A stretch of DNA of 64,000 bases from Seminavis robusta. Taxonomy: Eukaryota > Bacillariophyta > Bacillariophyceae > Naviculales > Naviculaceae. Below the pieces are notes generated by a model. It was not told where the DNA came from, searched no databases, and saw nothing but the letters and a program-made list of their open reading frames with translations. Made by a program: the position numbers and the translations under genes. The stretch spans positions 23,541-87,540 of the forward strand of contig CAICTM010000238.1 of the NCBI GenBank assembly GCA_903772945.1, written 5' to 3'. Numbering within the stretch: the first letter of the stretch is position 1; each line of letters opens with the position of its first letter. Shown here in pieces: positions 1-10,371 of the stretch.

Positions 1-1
1 A

Positions 2-244
2 GGGTTGTGGTTTACATCATCCTTGATGACGCATAAGCAACGAAGCAAGAACTCCTTTCCGTTTGTATCTTCTTCCAATACAAGCAAGTCCAGATTGCCC
101 TTGAGCACACTCGTTTTTTCTTTTCCATCTAGCACTCCCTCCAACGTGATTGATGCTCTTGCACTCGCCGAGAGATTACTGTCTTCTGCGCCACTAATAG
201 TCGAAAGAACTCGCCAAGAAGTCATTGCTAAACTGCGAGACTGA
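2..244 (+). CDS. Possible 3' end of a gene entering from the left edge
   Basis: The frame is open from the window edge to a stop at 242-244, about 80 codons, with no convincing ATG start near the edge. The last 35 residues look like a helical protein tail (ALALAERLLSSAPLIVERTR), while the first half is Ser-rich and could be non-coding. No family is recognised. It lies 167 bp upstream of the next gene on the same strand. It may equally be a chance open frame; the sequence to the left would decide. Confidence 0.25.
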   Translation, partial: GLWFTSSLMTHKQRSKNSFPFVSSSNTSKSRLPLSTLVFSFPSSTPSNVIDALALAERLLSSAPLIVERTRQEVIAKLRD

Positions 245-411
245 AAGAATGAGCCTTTCTTGCTTGGAGATGGAGCAAGCTTTGAATGGATTCAAATCTT
301 CGCGCCTTCCAATGAAAATCCGAGCTTGCCGCCAAACTCCGATTCGGAGAAGAGACAAGAGGAGAGACAAACCTCATTAACATCTCATTTTCTCCTCCAT
401 CGATTGAAATC

Positions 412-993
412 ATGAGCAGCAAAGTCCTTATCTCAAGCTGGCTTACAGCCGATACCGCAGAACAAGTCAAGGCTGCACTTCAAAAGATTGGTGTGGAGGT
501 GACGATGACAGGAAACGTCATGACTCTTTCTTTTCCAGACGGCTCAGTCAACCAAGTGGCCGCCAGCTTGGAGGATCTGAAGGTGGATTCTCCTCCGCAC
601 AATCAAAGCGACAGCGACTCTACCGCCTCCCATTTGTCTCATCTCAACGACCAAGACGTCCTCGCTCCATTGCCTTCTGAATTCATCCCCTCTGATTTCG
701 ATTCTGACAGCACCTTCGACGACAGAAAGCCCGCTCCCAAGGAAGTTCCCAGGCGCAGACGCACCCGTTTCACCAGGAAGCAAGTAACCAAGAAAGAAGA
801 CAGCTCGGACGAAGACAACTTCATCGAATCGCAAGAATGGGTGTGCGTCCAATATTCGTGTCCATCGTCCATGTCATTGTTGTTGCTCGTTTTTTCGCCT
901 GACTCTTCCATTTCACTTCCCCTCTTTTAGGATGAGCCTCAACTGACAATACAAGAGCCATTGCCATGCCCCACCCTCCCAATCGATGTGTAG
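412..993 (+). CDS. Small acidic/basic hypothetical protein, two exons
   Basis: Starts at ATG 412. Exon 1 is 412-840. A 90-bp intron, 841-930, starts GTGTGC, has a pyrimidine-rich 3' end and ends TTTTAG. Exon 2 is 931-993 and ends in TAG. Without splicing the frame stops at the last three bases of the intron, so the splice gives a 163-aa protein. Residues 1-60 could fold as a small alpha/beta unit (LISSWLTADTAEQVKAALQK followed by a beta-like VEVTMTGNVMTLSF). The middle is disordered and Ser/Asp-rich, followed by a basic Arg/Lys patch (RRRRTRFTRKQVTKK) that could be a nuclear localisation signal. No family is recognised. The intron is inferred from the splice-site match and the in-frame continuation. 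Confidence 0.55.
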
Positions 994-1868
994 CGGCCGT
1001 CCTTTCGCCATCTTCTTCGCAGCTTGTGGTGGTTATTGGTTGGTTGGTTGGTTGTGTTGTGCGCTTTTCGTTCGAACAAACTGGTCAGGATAGGGTGCAG
1101 GCTAGTTTCGAGGCGTGACGGAAGATAAAAATTATTCGTGCTGGAGACAAAGATAACGAACATACGATTTATTCGCCACGTATATAAACATTAGTATCTT
1201 GTTCGGATAATGACCATTTTTACTTAACACGTAGTGGTCGTTTCTTGGCTAGTTTTCTTAACGACCGGCCTACGGAGATTTAAAGGGCGTGTCGTTTGCT
1301 ATCTTCGCAATCTGCTATTTGCAAGCGGACACCTCATAGAGGCTGCTTCCTAGTACACGCTGTAGCACCAGCCAGGACCTGGCCTCAAGTTAAATGATAC
1401 CGTACGGATTCCACTGATACCAGTACGGTAAATCAATAATGTATGAGTGAAATCATTATTTGCTTGGTCTAATTAATTTTTACCGTATGTACATGTGCTG
1501 TACCACGATGTAGTGGTACGGTACATGCATGTACCGGTACCGCGTACCGTAGTACTGCGGTCATCTCGGCATCTGGGATCTGCTTAAGAAGGCACAGTCA
1601 CGAATGACTGTTCCAAATCCGGTTTTTAACCCACAGTGCCCACAGTTTCCCAAATGGTCACAGAAAGACATTTATTTGCATAAGATCTTTGGCTTCCTTG
1701 GGAACTCCCAAGAAGGAAGCTCAATCGTGATGCGTGGTGAGTGGTGAGTGGTGAGAGAAAAGTTGGCCTCTTCTCACTTCACGTCTTCAGCTCCTTCTTG
1801 CCTCAAATCTTTTGGTTGCTCTTCCTTTCCATTCCTTCTGCTTTGACTTTTGCTGCATCCATTCGACC
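994..1868 (+). other. Intergenic region upstream of the PH-like/Cys-rich gene
   Basis: No gene seen. It holds a 7-bp-stem hairpin (GTACCAC at 1500-1506 with GTGGTAC at 1513-1519) and one TACCGGTA palindrome at 1532-1539. A short GTGAGTG direct repeat lies around 1737-1755, shortly before the next gene. Confidence 0.5.
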
Positions 1869-3212
1869 ATGACGACCGCACCGCCCTCTTACGAAACCAA
1901 GCGCAAGACCAAGGTGGTCTACGGACGCGTTGTCTTTCAACAGCGCACGGGTGACTTGACTCTGGGCAAGTCTGGTCTGTCCTTTACGTCGACGGACGAT
2001 CAAGACGATGACGGTATTTCTCGCCCTCCGCTGGTCCACCGCGTTCGCTGGAACAGTATCCACAAGCACTTTGCCAACAAGACCAAGCCTCTGATCAAGA
2101 TCAAGACGGTGGAAAAGTTAGGACAAGCGCAGGATCTCTTGTTTAAACTGTCGAATCGCGACGAACTGGAGGCATTCAAAGAGGATCTCGTAAAGCGATT
2201 GGCTCCTCCCATTGAACGTCATTCGCTGATTGTAGCCATGGCGGCTCCAGTCGAAGAGGAGGAGGAGTCTGAGTCGCCCTACATGGAAACCTACGTCATG
2301 ACGAAGTCTGTCGATCGATCCTCCAAAGAACCCGAGCTCGCCGTTGTCCCGTTTCCGCCAACGGTGGAGATTGAAGAAGAGGAGGACGTTGATGACGAGA
2401 AGAAGCCCATGCTCTCCACAAACGCACCAGTCGTTCCAGTTCCAGAGACGGCTCTAATAGTCAAACGACAGCAGCAAAGGCCACCCAAGAACATGGCCAC
2501 GGACATGACCATTTGCACCACCACTACCGCAGGATATGACGACACGGTCAATATGAATGGCGGCATCTACGGTACTTCCCGTTACTTGTCCCCCGCCGCG
2601 GGGCCACAGCTCATTGCCGAGGCCGAGTTTGAAGAGTTTGCGCCTTGCTCTTGTGTCTGTTACAAGTTTTGTGTCAATGACAAACTCCGCAAGCGCACGT
2701 ACGTGCGTGTCTATGAGAATCGCGTGGAATCCAACATTCCCTTCAATCCCTGGTGTTGTTTATCGGATGAACGCTGCATTGTCGATGCGCCCCGGATTCT
2801 CTTTTTTGACAAGGCACCCAATCGGGTCGGCATGTACTGCAGTTTGATCCCATGCGTGTGCTGTGGTCCACCCGTCATTTACAACAAGGTCCCCAAGGCA
2901 TGCTGCGGTCTCGTCGATATGCGTCCCTGTTATGGGGAACAAATCGTGCACTCGCAGTGCGATTGTTTCCAACTGCGTTCGTGTCTGTGCTGTGGCCCCT
3001 TTTGCTATCAGTGCTTTGCCTGTCCCTTGTTTTTTGTGCCCATCAAGAACGGAGAAAATTTCCTCGCCAATTGGAAGGGAGCCTTGAATGAGTTCCAGGA
3101 TAGGCATGATATTGATGAAACCCAGAGGGCTACCTTTGTCCATGTGGAAGACAAGTGTTGCAACACGGATTCTGGCCGTCCCATTCAAGCGATTCAGATG
3201 GAACGGTGTTAG
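1869..3212 (+). CDS. PH-like (TFIIH p62-type) N-terminus fused to a Cys-rich domain
   Basis: I chose ATG 1869 (447 aa). The frame is open a little further upstream but has no earlier ATG there. Residues ~12-115 resemble the PH-like/GLUE-fold domain at the N-terminus of TFIIH subunit p62: a beta-rich start (KVVYGRVVFQQRTGDLTL), a strand with a Trp (VHRVRWNSIHKHF), then LLFKLSNRDELEAFKEDLVK as a final helix. Residues ~130-215 are acidic and probably disordered. Residues ~255-430 form a domain with more than 25 cysteines, many in CC or CxC pairs (PCSCVCYKFC, PCVCCGPP, CLCCGPFCYQCF). The cysteines suggest metal binding, palmitoylation or a membrane-associated fold. I do not recognise the Cys-rich family. 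It has no signal peptide and no introns. Confidence 0.8.
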   Translation: MTTAPPSYETKRKTKVVYGRVVFQQRTGDLTLGKSGLSFTSTDDQDDDGISRPPLVHRVRWNSIHKHFANKTKPLIKIKTVEKLGQAQDLLFKLSNRDELEAFKEDLVKRLAPPIERHSLIVAMAAPVEEEEESESPYMETYVMTKSVDRSSKEPELAVVPFPPTVEIEEEEDVDDEKKPMLSTNAPVVPVPETALIVKRQQQRPPKNMATDMTICTTTTAGYDDTVNMNGGIYGTSRYLSPAAGPQLIAEAEFEEFAPCSCVCYKFCVNDKLRKRTYVRVYENRVESNIPFNPWCCLSDERCIVDAPRILFFDKAPNRVGMYCSLIPCVCCGPPVIYNKVPKACCGLVDMRPCYGEQIVHSQCDCFQLRSCLCCGPFCYQCFACPLFFVPIKNGENFLANWKGALNEFQDRHDIDETQRATFVHVEDKCCNTDSGRPIQAIQMERC

Positions 3213-4029
3213 TTAGATTGAGGAGGGGTTGAGGCTGCTTCCCCGGGATAGTTTAGGTTAATTAATTTTGCATAGCTCGTGCGTGTTTCTTCTCTGAAGC
3301 CTAGCGCCGGTAGCTAGTAGAGTACGGTTGGCTGTTTTCATGTGCCGGAATTGGTGCAGAAGGGACCTCACAGGCCCACTATTGCACGGAGATGGTAACA
3401 AGTTCCACTTTCACTCCATCTCTGGAACCAGTATCACCCCCATTTTGGAGGCGCCAGAACCTCAAAGTTGCTTTGGACTCCCTCCACCAGAGCAATCGGA
3501 TAAGCCGCAGGCGTGTTCCAGCCCAGATCGGTGTTGCCCAGTTCGGAGACTCTGTTCGGAGCAATTCGGGAGTTAGTGTGGGCCTGGGTGTAGCGGTACA
3601 GGTAAGTCCAGGTGTGGGGCCTTGGGTGGAACGACCATAGTTTCAGGAAATCTCTCAGTTGAATTCAGTTGTGTTTTGCGAAACAGTCTCGAGCTTGCTA
3701 TTGCGGTACCGGTATGCATACCGGTGCCGTACGTAGCTTGTCCTGCGGTGACAGAGTGTTGTTGATTGATCATGTTCGTCAAGACGACAAAAGTGCATGT
3801 TTGTAGCAAATAGAAACTTAGTTTTGAATCGTAGCATAAAGTGCATGTTTGCAGTAACATTGTTATAGAATCGAATCATCAGTATCAAAAAGTTCAGTTC
3901 TTTTAGACTAGTTGGAACTGCCGTATAGCTAGCTAGCTGTAGTGGTGAGCGTACTAAGGCAACAATTCACAGCCGAGCCAAGCTCTTCCCTTCGCCTCCA
4001 CATTCTGCACTACTGTATTTAGTTCAGCT
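3213..4029 (+). other. Intergenic region between convergent genes
   Basis: No gene seen. It contains TACCGGTA at 3707-3714 followed at once by a second, partial copy (ATACCGGTGCC). A GCTAGCTAGCT run lies near 3928-3938. The last ~40 bases are 3' flank shared with the other AhpD-like paralogs (TACAGTAGTGCAGAATG on the minus strand). Confidence 0.5.
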
Positions 4030-5100
4030 TTAGTTCTCCTCTGCCACTTGAAAGTAAATTTCAAACCTATGCAAGGCTTGAAGGGTAGCTAGAAAGGAAA
4101 CCAACTCGACCATGTTCTCGGCTGTAATAGAGGAAGCTTCAATTTCATCAATAATGGTCTCCGTCATGCGACTGGGATTGTACGATAACGCCTTTGCTGC
4201 TTTCAGTAGCAACACTTTATTGTTGTCGCTCTTGGAATATTTGTCGTCCGCCACGTTGGCCAAGACTTGCTGCAGCTCTGACTTTAACTGCTCATTCTGC
4301 AACTGACCGCAGTATTGGATCCCCGCCAATGCTTTGGTTGACAGTGAAATCCCATCCGAGACAAAGTTCTTGCTGAGAATGGCCGTCAGAGCCAGTCGTA
4401 AGCGAGCATGCTGTAGCTTTTGCAGCACAGTAAAGGTCGCCCCAGTCAAGTCCTTCAAAAAGGCAATGCAATCTTCCGCCTCAGAGGGGACCCCCTTGGC
4501 CAGTTTGGAATCCAACGCGGCTGCGCCACCTGGACGCAACCCTTGGTAAATAATAGCCAATTGCAGTGTCCAATCGTCCTTGGGTGGCAAGGGTAGTGCT
4601 GCCTTTGGGTCGTCCAACCTCAGTCCAACCGTGGCAGATTTGGAGAGGACAAACTTTGGGTCAATGTGTTCCATGGTTTCGCCATAGGTATCTGGTTCCA
4701 AGGGAATGGCCAATCCATCCGTGTACTTGTTGAAGGATCCCATCATGGCTGTAGCTGCCACAATCCATTCCACTTGCGCTGGTTTCAGAGTCTCTTGAAG
4801 CAACTGAACATCCTCTTTATTGAGACAGGCTGGGACAGTGCCCAGACCGTAGGATACCCGAATGACTGCTGTAGCCATGACTCTAAGCGGAGCAATGTGG
4901 TAGCACACATGCTCCAATTAGACTGGCTGCCACTGCAGATAGTGCTAGGAGCCACTCATTGTTCTGAGCAGCCACCAAAGGAAGAGGACAATGATGTCCT
5001 TTTTTTCTTTCTTTTTTTCGTTTCGAGGTACCGACGGCTACTAGCGACGGCTACTAGCTACGGCTACTATGGCTGCTACTAGCTCCCACTGCTGTTGCAG

Positions 5101-5346
5101 CTGGAGCCGCGGTTCGTTCGTTCGTTCGTTCGTTCGTTCGAACGATCGGTCATCAGCAATGGTGCCCTTTTTTTCGTTCGATTGAACGATCGTCACAGCT
5201 ACGGCTACGGCTACTACTGTTACGGCTACCGCTGCTACTATCGGCCGTTGGTCCGGTTGCAGGAGCCCTGTTGAACGATCGATCGTCCGCGTTGTTGTGC
5301 TTTTCAACAGCTATCGTCCGTGTGCTTTGACTGGAGCCGCGGTTCG
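5101..5346. repeat. TTCG tract and 16-bp direct repeat
   Basis: CTGGAGCCGCGGTTCG occurs at 5101-5116 and again at 5331-5346. The first copy runs into about seven TTCG units (5113-5140) that end in the palindromic TTCGAACGATCG. AACGATCG-type motifs recur between the two copies, near 5182-5192 and 5274-5286. Confidence 0.8.
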
Positions 5347-5498
5347 ATCGTTCGATCAATCGGCCGGACTTTTTTGTTGTTGTGCTTTTCGGCCGATGAC
5401 CAACAACAATCGACCTCCGGTCTTTTTCGTGTGCTTTTTCCACACGAGGCTTTCGTGTGCTTTTTCCACATGAAAGAACTCTCTGGCCATGATGCGTT

Positions 5499-5910
5499 CA
5501 CCACCTGGTGTTCTGCTAGCCCCACTGCTATGATGCGTTCACCGCCTGGTGTTTCGCTAGCCCCAACGGCGAGTCACCGACTGGTGCTCCCACCATGAGA
5601 GATCGCCAACTGGCTCTCTTCGGCCTTGATGCGTTCACCACCTGGTGTTTCTGCTAGCCACACCGCTATGATGAGTTCACCGCCTGGTGTTTCTCTAGCC
5701 CCCTGCCATGATGAGTCGTCACCAACTGGTGCTTCTCTAGCCCCGCCAACTGGCATCTTGAGCGACACCAACTGGTGCTTCGTCTCCCATCTTGAGCGAC
5801 ACCAACTGGTGCTTCGTCTCCTATCTTGAGCGACACCAACTGGTGCTTCGACTCCCCTCCTCGGCCAACTGGCCCTGGAGTTGCTTCGCCTTGGAGTTCA
5901 CCAAATGGTG
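5499..5910. repeat. Array of short CACCnnnTGGTG palindromes
   Basis: Ten 12-bp copies with CACC and GGTG ends start at 5499, 5540, 5575, 5636, 5678, 5720, 5766, 5800, 5834 and 5899. Three related GCCAACTGGC cores lie at about 5604, 5745 and 5864. Many copies sit in a larger ~33-40-bp unit containing GATGCGTTCACC before the palindrome and GCTAGCCCC after it. The central bases vary (AAC, ACC, GCC, GAC, AAA) while the inverted arms are kept. Confidence 0.85.
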
Positions 5911-7195
5911 CTCCACAGCGGTTGTCGCCGTGCGTCCCGACTCCACGGCCATGGTCGCGAGTTCGCGATTTCGACAACAACACAGTGACAGCCCTTGGTA
6001 CCTGATAGGTGTGGAGCTGACTATGCCAGCGATTGAGGCCGTGAATTCCTTTTGGCGTGGCCCTGTTGCCTCCGTCTTTGAACGGTGGTGGTTGTGGCCC
6101 TTTGTGCCGCTGATTGATTGCCATGGTCGCCCTTTGTGTCTGGCTCTTCCTCCTCCAAGAGTGTAAACTGGCTACTTTTTGTCATTCCGATGGCCTAATT
6201 TTAAAAAAGTTTCGGCCTCCATTCACTCGTACAGTATGTTGGCTCGCATCTTTCTGCGCGCCTATTTTCTTTCGTGGGTTTACACCTAGAGTAAAGGTGG
6301 TCTACAGTCCGACTGTATACCACTCCGGGTGTCCGCTGACTCAGTTGACATGGGGCTTTCGGCATCGTGTCTGCGACACGCTGTTCGTCAGCACATGGGC
6401 TCTTCTCAGTTCAATGTTGGGTTCCAACGGTTTTGGATTGGTGCACTGGTGCAGTGGATATCACCGTTGTTCCCCAACCCTAGCACTATCGTTCCGACAC
6501 TACATACTCTAGGTGTATTTGGTCGTACCTAAATAGTCCTAGCGAACTGCCCATGCCAACCAGATTGCGGACAGCTGAGGCGGTGGCTGGGAGTCGAGGA
6601 AGACTCCTCGTTCGGCCGGTGTCACATTGGTGGCAGCGTCCTTGTTCAAAAGGGCCTCAAGGGAGTTTCGCAAGGTGGCCGGATCGACTCCTCGTCTCAT
6701 GGCAAAGGAACAGCAATGACTGGTACAGTAGGTGCATCCGTTGGCCCGCGAGGACACGTACATGGACAGGGGTACCAAGTCACGAATGTCATATCCAGGC
6801 AGTAGTAGACTGGGTAGATTGAGAAAGTTGGGGACAATCAAGTTGTAGCATTGAAAGGCTGGTTTCCAAATCTCCAAGACAGTATCAGAAGTGGGTTGAA
6901 CACCAATGCATGTTTGGACAAGGGCAAGGACAGCAGAGTATCCTCTAGCACTGATTTCCTCCATGGGTACCAGATGAGGCTGAAAGATGCGAAAAAGAGA
7001 GTCCTTGGGGACTTTGAGTGCCTTTAATGCCTTGATATCCACATGTTTCGAAGCCCTGTGAGTGTACACTGCATAGGTCATGGCCAGAACAAACAGCACC
7101 AGGAGGGAAACAATAACGCCAAGAATGGCTGTCACCGGATTCATCTCCATGACTGGCATGAGAATAGAAGCGACGGTGGCATAGTTAGTCGTCAT

Positions 7196-7894
7196 GGCGA
7201 TGTTTGATGCTTGTCTTCTGAAACAGACCCAGGAATCTACTAATAAACTAGCTAGTGGTCTTGCTGCTCTTGTGCAATCAATGAGGAGTGAGGGATCCTT
7301 GCGTGTTGTTTTGCCAAGAAAAAAGTGAGTGAATTCGTTGTTTGAACTGGCACGCCTCCAAAAAATGAAATGACTATGACTTATGTGATGATGGGCTCTA
7401 AGTACTGGTATCAATGTGCCGTAATGGCCTCCTTACGGTATGATGTACTCGAGTACTGAGTATGATGTACCAGGTACTGTTTACCGTACCAGAAAGTCAG
7501 AATTTGTTGGTAGTACGTCCGGATAATTTTCACAAATGGTGAAATTGTAGTTTCAATTTGTCGTTTTACGTTTTTGTGTTTGCTTAAACTAGTAGTTTTA
7601 CGTTTTCACGAAACTACACGTGTAGTTTCACGGATTTGTGAAAATTTTACGTTGTACTGGTTAGTTTTTGGGTGGGTTTCCTCCTGCCCCCTTTTCTGGC
7701 TGGAGCCAGTGTGGTTCCAGAGCTGGATCTGTGCGCAGCCGCTCCCACCACCCGGAATCTTTTCTCGGAAGTCTTCACTTCGGGTCCGCCAACGTCGATC
7801 CTTTTGCAACTCTGGCACACAATCCTCCCGTGCGAATTGAGTCTCTTCTTTTTTAATTAAAAGCAAAGCAACAGTTAGCTAGCTAGTATCCACC
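7196..7894. other. Divergent promoter region
   Basis: It separates the start of the disrupted AhpD-like gene (minus) from the amino acid transporter (plus). The AhpD side keeps promoter sequence shared with its paralogs. The transporter side holds repeated GTAGTTT/TTTTACG motifs and the 20-bp palindrome listed separately. No gene is seen. Confidence 0.5.
7610..7629. promoter_or_regulatory. Perfect 20-bp palindrome with CACGTG core
   Basis: GAAACTACACGTGTAGTTTC is fully self-complementary and is centred on CACGTG, the core bound by many bHLH and bZIP factors. It lies 265 bp upstream of the transporter ATG, in a tract where GTAGTTT also occurs singly (about 7548 and 7592). A regulatory role is inferred. 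Confidence 0.45.
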
Positions 7895-9840
7895 ATGGTA
7901 CAAGACGCAGCCACAAGCGCTGGAAATGAGACCCCACTGCTGCCAGGTGACAATATTGGAGGGTATAATAGTGTGGAGGTTGTATCCAATGACAATGATG
8001 ACGCCATTAGCGACGCGTCTGATTTCGACGAGGAGCACGGTACTACTCCCACAGAGGCTTTTCTCAACTTGTTAAAGGGATACTTTGGTGCTGGAATGCT
8101 CAGGTAGGGTACCAAATATTTTAATGGCTGACCAAGATGATAAATTTTGAATGGGAAAATTCGGAACAACCTAACCTTTTTGATTTTTTGTTGTTGCTTC
8201 TACTGATGATTTTTAAAATTCCATTTTCAAGTCTCCCCTGGGCCCTGAGTCAACTAGGCGTTGTGTATGGAAGCATTGCTGTGTTTGTCATGGCGTTTTG
8301 GTCAAGTTATAATTGCTGGACTGTCGTCAAATTGAAGCGATTTATTGAACGAAATCAAACTTACAATCTCAATCTTGCTGGAGGAGATGCTGGCAGTATC
8401 AAGAGCAGTCCACATTCTACCACTGGCAGTGCAGCTAGCTCAGCCACAACCCGAACCAACTTGACCTTTCCTGATGTGGGAGAATGGGCCTATGGAACGA
8501 AATTCCAATCCTATGTCAGTATTTGTGTCTGTACCCAACAACTCGCCATCTGTACCGTCTTTATCAGCTTTATTGGAGAAAATCTACTGGCCGTGTTGGA
8601 CCGACTAGAGCTGACCGGATTTATTGACAGTCATATTGGAGTCATGACACTGTGTCTTCCCTGTGTTTTATCTCTGAGTTTTCTTCCGAGCATGAAGAGT
8701 CTTGCACCTGTCATGGCGCTCGGCACTATTTTGCTAGGATTGTGCGTCGCATTGCTGGGGGTTATCATGGGCAAGGAATGGGATGCCCGTCCCGAAGAAC
8801 TGCCTGAACTTAAATTGCCACAAATGCCATTGGCAGCCTGTGCCATTCTCTACAGCTATGAAGGAATCTGTCTCATTCTACCCATTGAATCTTCCATGAA
8901 AGAACCACAACACTTCCAAAAGGTCTTTGTTGGAACCATGACAGTGGTTGCCACCATTTTGGCAGCCTTTGCCACCATTTGTGTTGTTACATTTGGAAAT
9001 GTCACCAATGGCAGCATTACCGCCTTTTTGCTCGAGGCCTACCGAAAGGATCCCTCTGTCACGTTTTACCTCATGGCGGCAAACACGGCTGTCAGTTTTT
9101 CCGTGTTACTCTCCTATCCACTGCAACTCTTCCCCGCATTGGAACTCATTGGAACTACACCATTGGCCCGATGGTTGGGTGGAATCGGTAAGGGTCCGCA
9201 AGACGATGATGATGAGGAAGATTTGACTGGGTTTGAACCGCTACCTCCCTTGCCCGAAGGGGAAGTGGCCGACTTGGATTCCTTGCCATCGGAACATCAA
9301 TATGGATTGGAAAGTGACAACAACGAGGGTGGAAATGAAAAGAATGACGACGAAGAAGATGCCCGGTCGCTCCTTTCCCACTCAACCTTGAGATCTGTCA
9401 CTTCGGCACTGATGCCACAAATGGTCATGCCGGGGGATTCCATACAGCTACGAGCATTTCTGGTCGTCATGACCTATGTCATTGCTGTGGCAGTTCCCAA
9501 TGTACAGGCGTTGATTTCTCTTGTCGGTGCATTGGCAGGATCTTCCACGGCCCTGCTCATTCCTCCCATTTTGGAACTGGCTTGGATACAAACCCTGGAA
9601 GAGCACCGTAATACAAAAAACAACACGACACCTACTGACGAACAAGATGCAGCAGGAGCATCCTCACTGGGATCACCGTTTACCCCACGACGAATCCAAA
9701 AGGAACCGTTTGCTTGGTGCGGTGGAAAGTACTGGGGGTCCAAAATCAAGTGTTATATACTGTTTGCGGTTGGGTTGGTGTTTGCCTGCATTGGCACCTT
9801 TGCCTCCCTCACGGATATCATTCGCATATATCGAGGGTAG
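7895..9840 (+). CDS. AVT/SLC36-like amino acid transporter, two exons
   Basis: Starts at ATG 7895 in a CACCATGG context. Exon 1 is 7895-8103, a 128-bp GTAGGG...CAAG intron spans 8104-8231, and exon 2 is 8232-9840. Splicing rebuilds the first transmembrane motif, FGAGMLSLPWALSQLG, which is the hallmark start of the amino acid/auxin permease fold (Aa_trans). The protein has 605 residues. An acidic cytosolic N-terminus (~60 aa) carries LLPG, a possible dileucine sorting signal. Roughly ten or eleven membrane segments follow, with a long acidic loop at ~390-480 before the last ones. Such proteins move neutral amino acids with protons across vacuolar or plasma membranes. Substrate and compartment cannot be read from the sequence. 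Confidence 0.88.
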
Positions 9841-10371
9841 CTCCTGTAGCCATGCAGCCAAGGGAGGAGGTGATTTGCTAGATTTGTACAACAAGCGACT
9901 TTTTTTTAGAAAGTAATGATCAAGAGAATTTTTGTAAGAACATTTCATTTTGACGTGTATCCTGGAGTGCCTTGATAGTGCTCGTTTTGTCTAGCTAGGG
10001 CATGAACAGGTTGCCTCCGTCGTACTTCGGGGAGGACCGGTGTGTAACATTCCTTCTGTGGTCTGTTTGGCTGGACACTACTAGGCTTGGCTTGTGGATC
10101 CACCTCGCCGGGAAGCAGAGGGCAGAAAGATACCAATGCAAGAAAGAAGCCGATACATGCTTTCTGCTAAGCAGCCAGCTCACGCTAGCCAGACCTAGAT
10201 AGCAATAACTTTGTGAAGGTAGGCTTTGTGAATGGTGTTCTATAGACTAAGCACTTTGTTCGTAACATTGCTGATGCGAAATGGATGTAGGTGGCATTGG
10301 TCGCATGTTCAGTATGGTAGCAAGCAAGTAGAATCAGAGCTTTATAGCCTTTGTAGCAAGGCAAGTGGTTG
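9841..10371. other. Intergenic region between convergent genes
   Basis: No gene, repeat or RNA is seen. It should contain the 3' ends of the transporter and LRR transcripts. Confidence 0.5.

Larger units (their letters stand above)
4870..6607. mobile_element. 1.74-kb repeat-rich insertion in the AhpD-like gene
   Basis: Its boundaries come from comparison with the intact paralogs. At the right edge the minus strand reads CGAGGAGTC where the paralogs have CGAGCAGTC, and the left edge retains GCAGTC. That gives an imperfect 6-bp duplication compatible with a target-site duplication. No terminal inverted repeat and no transposase are visible. Inside are CGGCTACTA-type repeats (~5030-5080 and 5196-5240), a TTCG tract, a 16-bp direct repeat (CTGGAGCCGCGGTTCG at 5101 and 5331), and an array of short palindromes (5499-5910). 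It could be a non-autonomous transposon or filler DNA at a rearrangement. The mobile-element label is inference. Confidence 0.4.
4030..7195 (-). pseudogene. AhpD-like gene split by an insertion
   Basis: The two halves of one gene lie on the minus strand. The N-terminal half starts at ATG 7195 and matches the intact paralogs at 49058 and 52108 down to base 6608. The C-terminal half matches them from base 4869 to the stop at 4030. In the paralogs the two halves are contiguous (AER then AVIRVSYG); here 4870-6607 separates them. The first half carries an N-terminal membrane segment and the redox-type motif CTYCTSHCC of AhpD/carboxymuconolactone decarboxylase-like proteins. After the break it runs into 17 unrelated residues and a stop near 6539. 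The second half could only start from an unrelated upstream ATG. The 5' and 3' flanks also resemble the paralogs (GATTCCTGGGTCTG upstream). Both halves are otherwise free of stops and similar to the paralogs, so the disruption looks recent. Confidence 0.8.

Noticed and set aside
5320-6512. Several plus-strand open frames inside the insertion
   Set aside because: They overlap in different frames, follow the palindrome repeats and have no recognisable domains.
4870-6607. Reading the insertion in the AhpD-like gene as a long intron
   Set aside because: An AG precedes the second half, but no GT lies at the matching position in the first half (it reads CGAG then GAGTC). The size is also over ten times that of most other introns.
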